Source of the DNA: Cryptomeria japonica
Taxonomy: Eukaryota; Streptophyta; Pinopsida; Cupressales; Cupressaceae
NCBI RefSeq assembly: GCF_030272615.1
Contig: NC_081415.1
Location: 371,069,809-371,133,808 of the forward strand
DNA: 64,000 nt
Direction: 5' to 3'
The position numbers and the translations under genes were made by a program. Numbering within the stretch: the first letter of the stretch is position 1; every line of letters begins with the position of its first letter. Positions 55,788 to 64,000 of this stretch are shown piece after piece. The notes below the pieces were generated by a model, which had not been told where the DNA came from, searched no databases, and was given only the letters and a program-made list of their open reading frames with translations.

Positions 55788-57286
55788 TGTTGGAATTGGT
55801 GGTGTGTGCGGGAAAAGCGGGGCGATGAAACTCAAAATGTGAAAACATGGTCTCAAAGAGGCTTGTTCACACACCCACGGGACTTCTCGATGGAAGTTAT
55901 GGATTCATGAGGAATGACTCAACTTCCCAAGGTTGGTTCCATGGTTCTCTATCTCACAAGGTCCCTCAAGTCAATGCCTTTGCTCTCAAAACACTGAGCA
56001 AAGTGGCTTAGGGATGACGAATGGAAGAATGAGGGACGCTTATGATTGATTTTAATTATGAAATGCATCCTATCTATGCATGATCTTACAAATGCAATAA
56101 ACTAGATTATAAGATGACAAGATTAGTAGCAATACTATCCTAGCATGATATACTAGTTAAAGATTTAAGCTAATGATAAAGGAAATAGTCTAAAGTGCTT
56201 ATTAGATTAATTCCTATTACAAAGAGAAGCTAGATGTATTGATCAATTTAAGCATAAATGAGACACTAAAAGCTTGCATGGATCCTTAAAATGGAGGAAT
56301 GAGAGCTCTATTTATAGTGAAAATAGGGCAATGGATGGTCAAGATTGAAGGAGTTAATCAAGGGTCAAGATTGAAAGTTATCAATCCATGTTTACAATTT
56401 TCACCAATGAAATGGTGACAATTGTCAACATAAGACTGGCTGAGAGGAGATGAAAGAAGCATTAAATGCTTGAGAAGACCTTATGGTTACCTTAGGAGGT
56501 AAGGGTTAAGGTTAGGTTAGGTTTATCCAATGGATAAAGATTTTATCCAAGGGGTAAACTCTTGTGCAAAGGTTAAAGGGATAACCATGGTCAAAGCAAT
56601 GAATGCTTGATGAGACCCCTGGGTTAGATGGAGGTTAAGTTAGTCAAAAAGTCTCTAACCATGCCACTAAGGGTTAGTTAACCATTAAAGGTTTGAAGAC
56701 TTTGGGGACAAATTTGTAAGAGTCCTTCCAAATTTGGGGGTATTCAACAAGTTAGCTTGTTGAATGGATAAAGGCTTTAATGCCTTTTGAAGACTTTACT
56801 CCAAATTTGAGAATTGACCTCCTCAAATTTAGGGAAAGGGGATAATGAATGGGTTTGGGCTAATTGATTAGGATTAGATGGATTCTAGAAGAAATTAGGA
56901 ATAGGGTTTAGGATGCAAGTGGGAGATGTAGGAAAATGCAAGTGGGTGAAGGAAAATAGAATTAATTAAAATAAATTGCTTTATTTCAATTTGGTTGCAA
57001 TTTGGGAAATTGAATAAATTAGATTTATTCAATTTGGGATAGACTATTAATTAAATGTAAATTTAATTAAAAGTAAGAAGAAGGGATTTAATTAAATAAA
57101 ATGATTTATTTAATTAAATGATTAAAAGGGCTTTAGTGAATTTAACTAAATAAATTGAATAATTTATTTATTTAAATAGAAAAATGTGAGTGATTTAGTT
57201 AAATTAAATTTAACTAAATGGAGGAATGGGAATAAAATGAACATTAAATATTCATTTAGGAATACGGTCATTTTTATACATCTACA
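55788..57286 (-). repeat. Gypsy B 3' LTR
   Basis: On the minus strand it begins TGTAGATGTATAAAAATG right after the PPT and ends CACCAATTCCAACA at 55788, about 1.5 kb. A TATAAATA box lies about 970 bp in. The first third is TTAATTAAATAAAT-rich. Non-coding. Confidence 0.8.
56309..56316 (-). promoter_or_regulatory. TATA box of the gypsy B LTR
   Basis: Minus strand TATAAATA in the context CACTATAAATAGAGCTC, typical of plant LTR promoters. Transcription would start about 30 bp downstream, near 56280. Confidence 0.6.
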
Positions 57287-57300
57287 TTTTGCCCCTTTTT
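57287..57300 (-). other. Polypurine tract of gypsy B
   Basis: Minus strand AAAAAGGGGCAAAA, adjoining TGTAG of the LTR. Confidence 0.8.
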
Positions 57301-57889
57301 GAAGTGACGTGTGTGCACACGTTGATTCAAATAAAATGGTGTGTCGTCATGATTTAGTTATGATCAATTTTTATGTCATTTTGAGATTTTCATGTCGCGC
57401 CCCAGATTTGATAAACGATGTTGATAATGCCCCCTTGGGAGATGAATCAAAAATTTTGAAAATTTGATTTGATTTAGATAATTTTGATAAATTTCATTGC
57501 ATTGTGAAATTTTGCCTATGTTGAATGCAGTAATTTGATTCATCTCCCGATATGGACATTTGGTAGGGTTGTAGGAGATACCGCAAGCAATTTACGCATC
57601 CCTCCCTGTAATCCTAATTTTGATTTACCCTATAAAAGGGAAAAAGTGATCTCTTTTGTCTCATTTGTGCTTATTGACCTTGGAGAAAGTGATTTTTGGA
57701 GAGAAGTCAACATACCGGTTCCTTATGCTTCTGATTGATTCGAGCGCGTGCGGAGGTATCAGAGGCCTGTTGCGTATGGACCACCAGTAAGTCAACCTTT
57801 TTGACCCCTTTTGGATTTTTTATTTTGTCATTTTTTATCATGTTTTCAGTTTTGTCATGCAGATTTGCTGGTTTAGCATGTCAGGGTCA
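57301..57889. other. Gypsy B spacer next to the PPT
   Basis: No coding signal beyond short chance frames at 57535-57932. Confidence 0.4.
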
Positions 57890-58290
57890 AAGCGTAGCGC
57901 ATACGATAGGTTTCGTAGCGTGTAGGTTTTAATAAAATAGGTAGCATCCAAAAAGTTTAGGGTAGCATAGTGGTAAATTAGGGTAGCACTTAGGATTAGG
58001 TTAGCGCATTGGGAAAAATGGGTAGTGCGTAGGAAATACCTAGCGCATAGGGTTTCTAGGAGGTCGCATTGGTAGGCTTATGTAGCGCGTAGGTATACCC
58101 TATCACAATGGGGAAGGGATAGCGCAAGAGCCAAGTAGGATAACGCATAGGGTAGTTTTAGCGCTTGGGGTAGGTTAGGTGGTGCAGAAATAGGATAGGA
58201 TAGCATATAGGTGCGGGCTAGCGCATAGGATGGATTAGGTAGCACTTTGCGCGGACAGGGTAGTGCATAGTAAGCAGTTTAGTGCGTAGA
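57890..58290 (+). repeat. Dispersed TAGCGCATAGG motif array
   Basis: About 19 variants of GTAGCGCATAGG (for example TAGCGCATAGGG, TAGCGCGTAGG, TAGTGCGTAGG, TAGCATATAGG), spaced roughly every 20 bp with unequal spacing. It lies about 0.6-1.0 kb upstream of the PMD frame and on the same strand. Confidence 0.85.
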
Positions 58291-58435
58291 CAAGTTTTTT
58301 TAGCTTATGGGGAAAATTTTTGGTAAAGGGTGATTTTTGGATGAAGAAAATTTGTAGTGTTGATGTCAGTTCTACCGAGATAGATGCAAATTGTCAGTCT
58401 GCATGCCTGTTGTCTTTGTTTTGATAAGTTTGTCC
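58291..58435. other. Spacer between the two repeat arrays
   Basis: Nothing recognised. Confidence 0.35.
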
Positions 58436-58800
58436 AATAGGAGTTCCGATATAACTTGATTTGATTTGCAATGTTTCAAGTTGATATTGATTTGATTCTG
58501 ATTTGGTATGATGTGGTTTTTGATAGGGATGGTGGATATGAACTTGATTTTATATGAATTGTTTCAAGTTGATATATATGTTGAACTTGAGTTGTTTTAC
58601 AAGTTGCAATGATTGTGGAACTTGAGTTGTGTTACAAGCTGATATGAATGCGAAACTTGAGTTGTTTTACAAGCTGCAATGAATGTGAAACTTGATTTGT
58701 GTTACAAGTTGATATGAATGTGAAACTTGAGTTGTGTTACAAGATGATATGATGTGGAACTTGATTAGATTTTCAAAGTTTCAAGTTTTGATATGAATTT
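58436..58800 (+). repeat. Tandem array of ~36-bp AACTTGAGTTGTGTTACAAG units
   Basis: Units containing (G/A)AACTTGAGTTGTGTTACAAG, followed by CTGCAATGAATGTG or TTGATATGAATGTG. At least six copies with alternating linker types, decaying at both ends. Confidence 0.85.
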
Positions 58801-58905
58801 GATTTTGATATCTATGTTTTGATGAGGAAACTGATAATGGACTTGTTTTGTTGTGTGACAGGAGCGCATTGGAGTGGTTCAGTCGCGAGAGTGATTTTCG
58901 AGACC

Positions 58906-60808
58906 ATGGTCATTGATACCACAATTGACATAGGCAGACAAAGATATTATTAAGAGGTGTGGCCTGTCCTTATTGTTAGAGATGCCTCGGTTTATTGTGA
59001 ACCAGGGTTTATTGATAGCATTAGTTGAGAAGTGGCATAGTGATACAAACACCTTTCATTTGGCGATAGGCAAGATCGCAGTCACGCCTGAGGATTGCTA
59101 TCAGATTCTGTGGATTCCTGTGGTAGGGATGTTATTACCCTATGAGCAGACTAAGGAGGGTGGTACAGAGGCACTTCGCTAGATTCTACAGGATGACACA
59201 GTTTGCGGATACGAGATCCTGTGGCAAGAGTTCCTAGATTTGGATTACACTCCCCTACCATCAGTACTGGCAGGTTTCATAGGTGGTTTCTTATGTCTCG
59301 ACCATAGGTCGAAGGGACTGGCAGTGGGATGGGGGTTAGTTCTGGAGGACATGGTGACGCAGGGTCACCGCCTTGCATGGGGGTTGGCTATGCTGGCCCA
59401 CTTATACAGGGATTTGCATCAGGTAGTATACCTGGGTTATAGCAGTTTATCAGCTGGAGTGACACTGCTACAGGTATGGGCATGGGAGCATATTCCCGTA
59501 GCTAGGCCACTGCCAGATAGAGATAGGCCTACTAGGTGTGCGTATGCATACGGATACCAAGGGATAGTTGTCCAGTGTAAGTTGGGCAAGCTAGAGAGCT
59601 GGAGGAGAGTTTTGGATGATATTGATACGGTCATCTGGCGACCATATACAGGTTGCGAGGTATGGACAGAGGATGGGATGGAGATGCCTTATGTTTACAT
59701 GTCTAGGTATTTGATAGGGGGGATGCCCTTTGTTATTGAGAGGTTTCTACATAGTCGGGTGCTGTGGCAGTATGGTCGATAATAGGGGATTCCTCAGGGA
59801 GCATGCCTATATGCTCGACGGAGATAGGACATTCTGGATTGGGGACCTACGATTGATAGCGCGATGGTCGTGGAGGAGTTCTTTCATTTAGCTGACCAGA
59901 TTTGGGATTATGCCCCTGAGATAGTGGATGCAGGGATGACTGACGAGTTTGCAGGACTCTTTGCAGCACATGTAGTGGCTAGGATATTGGATCCAGCGGA
60001 GATGATTCCCACTTTCAATGATGATGAGGATGATCAACCTGAGAGACTAGGGAGATGGGGAGAGGCGGGTGAGGAGGTAGATGAGGGAGGTGGTGATGGA
60101 GGAGGAGATGATGGCGGAGATGGTGGAGGAGGTGGTCAAGGTCAGCGAGGGGATAGGGGGAGATTGGATCAAGGGAGGAGAGGAGATAGGGGTGGAGATG
60201 GTGGCGATAGAGGGATACAGGTGGAGAGAGCAGTGCGGCGGGTTGCGATGGATAGAGGGAGATGAGGTTTGGCTATCAGAGCTGGGGGTGAGGAGAGGGT
60301 TGGTGAGGTGATAGCAGCAGTGGGAGGGTATGATGACTTCAGAAGACCGACCCAAAGGAGGAGGTCAAATGTGCTACCTCCACCAGCACCGAGGGTAGGC
60401 AAAGGGACAAGGGGTACCCCTTCATAGGTACCCCTACAGATGCAGATTTTGATGCATCTGGAGGATGCACAGATTAGATCTTTGTAGTTTTCAGTGCAAT
60501 AGTTGCAGACACAGTTGTTGGTGCATCAGCGTCAAATCATTTAGTTGACCACAGAGTGTGATACTGAGATAGAGCGTCGGGGTCAAGCAGAGGAGCTCGC
60601 AGCAAGTTTGCAGAGAGAGACAGCAGGTGGCCCGATGAGAGACACGTTGAGAGAGCTAGCTTTGAGAGCCAAGGAGGTGGAGTACTACCAGCATCATTAT
60701 GAGGATGCGGTGCCCAGGGAGCGTCAAGTGCAGAGTTTTACAGCATCAAGATCTAGTCCACCTCGAGATCCAAGTGTAGGACATCTGCAGCGAGACCATC
60801 TCCCTTAG
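58906..60808 (+). pseudogene. PMD protein with coiled-coil tail (antisense cargo of gypsy B)
   Basis: One frame is open from 58934 to 60808 without a frameshift. An ATG at 58906 is in another frame, so the true start is unclear. Domain order: MPRFIVNQGLLIALVEKWHS, FHLAIGKIAVTPEDCYQIL (PMD start), AGFIGGFLCLDHRSKGLAVG, LAWGLAMLAHLYRDLHQVVY, VTLLQVWAWEHIPVARPLPD, VLDDIDTVIWRPYTG, MEMPYVYMSRYLIGG (PMD body) and FHLADQIWDYAPEIVD. A Gly/Asp/Arg-rich linker and a Q/E-rich coiled-coil C terminus (IERRGQAEELAASLQRE, LALRAKEVEYYQHHYEDA) follow. Nine stops: TAG at 59180, 59783, 59825, 60425, 60485, 60500 and 60542, TAA at 59780, TGA at 60263. PMD proteins (MAIN/MAIL in host plants) act in the nucleus in silencing and genome stability. 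The role in a transposon is unknown. Confidence 0.85.
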
Positions 60809-60906
60809 GAGATAGTCATACTTGAGAGACGTTGTCTCTATTGTATTTTTGATCATTTTGTTGTATTGGCACAAACATGACATATTTTGTACATTGATCA
60901 TTCTTT

Positions 60907-60908
<2 letters not shown>

Positions 60909-60955
<47 letters not shown>
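60909..60955 (+). repeat. (AT)n microsatellite
   Basis: About 23 AT units just after the PMD frame. The minus-strand Y/I open frame across it is an artefact. Confidence 0.95.
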
Positions 60956-60957
<2 letters not shown>

Positions 60958-61079
60958 CACCATTTTCTTTGATCCTCATGTGATGTGTTATGGATGATGC
61001 TTTCTATATGCTTGTGATGATTTTATGATGTTGACAATGCTTAGATGGATGCATGTGATGTGATATGTGATGAATATGA

Positions 61080-61240
61080 TGTGATAATGCATGATGTTGT
61101 GAGATGTATCTTGAAAATGAGATGTATGATAATGATATGATGTGAGATGTATCTTGAAAATGAGATGTATGATAATGATATGTTGTGAGATGTATCTTGA
61201 AAATGAGATGTATGATAATGATATGTTGTTAATACAATAT
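61080..61240 (+). repeat. Tandem repeat, ~47-bp units
   Basis: Three units of TGAGATGTATCTTGAAAATG followed by AGATGTATGATAATGATATG. A second, smaller array of AAAATGATATGCAACTAATT (three copies) follows at 61248-61305. Confidence 0.88.
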
Positions 61241-61305
61241 TTTAAAATGATATGTGACTAATTGTAAAATGATATGCAACTAATTGTAAAATGATATGCA
61301 ACTAA

Positions 61306-62341
61306 TTGATTTGAGCATCCTCATTCTACATTCGTCATCCCTATATAGCCACAGGTTGTTTGCTTTCTTGATAGGTATCATCATTGAGAATTGATTTGCT
61401 TTGGGATATGTTGAAAATTTATACAAGCATAATGGTATAATTGAACCATAATGACCTGAGAAAAATTTACATGATTTTTGATTTTGCAAGATAGCACAAG
61501 CATCAAGGTATAATTGAACCAGGATGACCTGAGTGCGGATTGCATATAAATAGACAAGATTAAACCATTTGTATGCGTAAAGTGGAATCATGTCTTCAGT
61601 GATATGTTGTGAATCACGTCTCGAGACAAGTATTTACACAGTACAAATGATCACCTCACAAACAAGAAACTAAAAAAATATTGGAGTCCCCACGACTTTC
61701 TCTAGCTTGATGCATTATTGAGAGAATGTAGAAGATCCAATAGTTCAAAAAGTTCAAGTGCAAGAATAGTCAAAACTTTATGCAAGATGCAACATTTGAT
61801 ACTTCAAAAAATCATCCATCATATTTTGTGAATCCCGTTAAGTGATCAATGTGTGGTTTTTGTGATTGTTGAGTTTTGTTTGTTGAATATGATGTTCTGA
61901 GTTTGCGACAAGTTTTTGATGGCTTGAGTGTGCTGCAAGTTTTGATTAATACCACCCCTAGCTGTGTGTTCCTCTTAATGCGGATATGTACAAGGATTAC
62001 CAAGCCATGGTGAGATGCAGTGAAAGGATATTATGATAAACCAGGATAGTGACTATGCTAAGTATGTCCTGGATGGATATTGTGATAAAAATGTTAGGCG
62101 ACAATCGATAGTGCTTTACTGTGGATATAATAGTATGGATATAGATAGAGGAGTTGTCATCTCACAATAGCGCCTGTTTGCCAGGTTTTCACCAGTTGCT
62201 TTTATTGTACCTCTTTATTTGCTTTTTCCTAATTTTTTGATATGTTTTTTTATTTTTTGACTTTTTCGTGCATTAGATTACTCAAGTGTAGTATTTCTTC
62301 AAATGGATGTTGTTAGTTGGTTCGTCGAGAAAATCTCCCTC
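61306..62341. other. Gypsy B spacer between pol and PMD
   Basis: Non-coding. Two AGCACAAGCAT / GTATAATTGAACCA(T/G)(A/G)ATGACCTGAG segments near 61435-61460 and 61505-61535 are direct repeats. Confidence 0.4.
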
Positions 62342-64000
62342 TTAAGTTGTTAGCTGATAGGCACCTGATCCGTAGGCTAATATGATGACATAGGGACCTA
62401 ACCAATTAGGTTTAAATTTCCCTTTCTTTTCCCAATCTTGTTGATTCCTAGGATTTTCCTTGAGTACTAGGTCACCAATTTTAAAAATTCTGGGAATGAC
62501 CTTGTGGTTGTAGCTCCTGCACATGCATTGCTGATATGATTTGAGATGAGTGTAGGAACATTGACATCTTTCATCTAGAAGTTCGAGCTCTTGCAGTTGG
62601 TTAACTCGATACTCTTCATCTGGAATTAGGCCTTTTAAAGAGACTCTGAGAGGTGGAATTTCTACCTCTAGGGGTAAAATTGCTTTGGATCCATATACCA
62701 ATGAATATGGTGTAGCTCCCGTTGGTGTGTGGATGCTAGTTTTGTATGCCCAAAGTGCTGGATTGAGTTGTGCATGGCAATCTTTGCCTGCATCATTCAC
62801 TATTTTCTTTAGGATTTTCAATATTGTCTTGTTGGATGCTTCTGCTTGACCATTTCCCTATGGGTAGTAAGGTGTAGAAAAATGATGTTGGATTTTGAAT
62901 TTTTCACATAGTTCTCACACATCTTGGTTCTTGAAAGGTCGTCCATTATCTGTGATGATGGAGCTTGGAATGCCATATCTGCAGATCAAATAATTAAGGA
63001 TAAAAGAGGCTATTTGTTTCCCAGTTACTATGGCCATGGTGACTACTTCAATCCACTTGGTAAAGTATTTTTTTGTAGTTATAATGAACTTGTGTCCATT
63101 TGAAGATGAAGGATGAATTTTGCCAACCAAGTCTAGTCCCCACTGGCAAAAGGGCCAGGATGTTGTGAATGGCTGCAGTTCCTGTGCTGGTGCATGTATA
63201 AGATTGCCATGGATTTGGCATTTAGGACACTTCTTTGCAAAGTGATAAGAGTCTTTTTCCATTGTCGGCTAGTAATATCCCATTCTTAGAAGCTTTTTAG
63301 TGAGAGTAGGACCACTTGAATGAGTTCCACAGATACCTTCGTGAAGCTCTTGTAAAACGGAGTCAGATTCATTATGATCAAGGCAACGAAGAAGAGTACC
63401 ATCTAGACCTCGACGGTACAAAGTATCAGCGGTAAGAGTATAATGGGCGACTTGTTGGATAAAGTTGCATTTTTGGTTTTGGGATAGGTCAGTGGGTAGG
63501 ATATTGCTCTTAAGATAGTCATATATCGGTCCATATAATGGAGAGTCTGAACTAGTCAAGGCATAGATAACATGGGAATCAGAATGGTTATAGGCTGGGG
63601 AGAACAGTTGCTCTACCAGAAACTCATAACGATTATGTTGCTCTAAAATTTGTAGTAGTGAAGCGATAGTAGCCATTGCATCAGCTACTTTGTTATCCAA
63701 CCTTGGTATTTTCTCGAAGGTGATGTGTACAAAATATTGTTTAAAATCATCCACCATTCACTTGTATGGTAGCAGCTTGTCATCCTTTGTCTAATAGTCA
63801 TTGTTGATTTGATTGATGACTAGTTGTGAATCTCCGTAAACTTTCAATTATGTGATTTTCAATTCTACGACCATTTTGATGCCTATAACCAGTGCCTCAT
63901 ATTTAGCAACGTTATTTGTGCATGGAAACATAAGCCGATATGATCTTGGTATGGTGTGCCCTTCAAGAGTGATGAACAGAATGCCAACACCTGAGCCATG
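62342..64000 (-). pseudogene. Gypsy B pol: RNase H and integrase (runs off right edge)
   Basis: A single minus-strand frame is followed from 64000 to a TAA at 62342. RNase H: TNNVAKYEALVIGIKMVVEL, VYGDSQLVINQI, IPRLDNKVADAMATIASLL. Integrase zinc region: HEGICGTHSSGPTLTKKLLR then MGYY and KKCPKCQIHG (HHCC). Core: WGLDLVGKIHPSSSNGHKFI, FTKWIEVV, SSIITDNGRPFKNQDV and GNGQAEASNKTILKIL (D, D, E present). C terminus: NPALWAYKTSIHTPTGATPY, SLVYGSKAILPLEVEIPPL, FKIGDLVL, NWLGPYVI. Stops at Trp/Gln/Arg positions (for example the TAG before PTMEK and the TAG in YP.GNG). It closely resembles gypsy A pol, with the catalytic Glu retained here. Confidence 0.93.

Larger units (their letters stand above)
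55788..64000 (-). mobile_element. Gypsy B: Tat-like Ty3/gypsy element with antisense PMD cargo (partial)
   Basis: Minus-strand element running off the right edge. In its own direction it reads RNase H and integrase (64000-62342), spacer with tandem repeats, a PMD plus coiled-coil frame on the opposite strand (58906-60808), a long spacer with two repeat arrays, PPT (57300-57287) and 3' LTR (57286-55788). Gag, protease, RT and the 5' LTR would be beyond 64000. The organisation parallels gypsy A. Confidence 0.82.

Noticed and set aside
60047-60402. Ser/Pro/Thr-rich minus-strand frames
   Set aside because: Shadows of the Gly/Asp/Arg-rich linker of PMD B.
58906-60808. PMD B as an active host gene of the MAIN/MAIL type
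   Set aside because: Nine in-frame stops and a position inside a gypsy element between integrase and LTR.
60746-60979. Minus-strand frame with YI repeat
   Set aside because: Opposite strand of the (AT)n run and of the PMD C terminus.

Overview
This window is intergenic, transposon-packed plant nuclear DNA. I see no intact host gene. The evidence for a plant is the repeat content: Ty1/copia and Ty3/gypsy LTR retrotransposons with a plant initiator-tRNA-Met primer site, L1-type LINEs with a DUF4283 ORF1 and an RNase H tail, a CACTA transposon, plant mobile domain (PMD) reading frames and pentatricopeptide-repeat (PPR) fragments. The AT-rich sequence, long old LTRs and deep nesting suggest a very large genome such as a conifer, but that is inference.

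Layout. 1-895: LINE ORF1 remnant, minus strand. 1978-3935: 5'-truncated copia element with its 3' LTR. 3936-22677: a Ty3/gypsy element ('gypsy A', plus strand) with pol remnant 3936-5938, an antisense PMD reading frame (6415-7770 and 17961-18640), a PPT and a 3' LTR. Two later insertions interrupt it. One is a 10,190-bp CACTA transposon (7771-17960, AGG target duplication) lying inside the PMD frame; the other is a copia LTR (19233-21437). The CACTA carries a foldback palindrome, an LTR fragment between 530-bp direct repeats, two inverted PPR pieces and a 339-nt tract with no G. 22925-30197: a nearly complete copia element with two LTRs, PBS, gag-pol and PPT. 30198-40133: 'gypsy C', a gag-protease remnant plus 3' LTR, split by a full-length 6.26-kb LINE (33750-40005) with a 20-bp target duplication. 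40799-44858: probable solo gypsy LTR. 45831-47805: decayed chromovirus-type pol. 48261-50588 (plus) and 50985-54020 (minus): two 5'-truncated LINEs with target duplications, both carrying an extra reading frame after RNase H. 54682-55276: solo copia LTR with an ATTTT target duplication. 55788-64000: 'gypsy B', minus strand, with 3' LTR, PPT, antisense PMD frame (58906-60808) and pol running off the right edge.

Two results stand out. First, gypsy A and gypsy B independently show the same order: pol end, antisense PMD plus coiled-coil reading frame, PPT, 3' LTR. PMD is therefore probably a resident cargo of this gypsy family. Second, two LINE copies share a third reading frame (ORF3) with a conserved globular region and a charged coiled-coil tail that I do not recognise.

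Nearly every coding frame is broken by stops, and most of these are TAG, as expected from deamination of methylated CAG/CTG sites. All activity claims therefore refer to ancestral elements.
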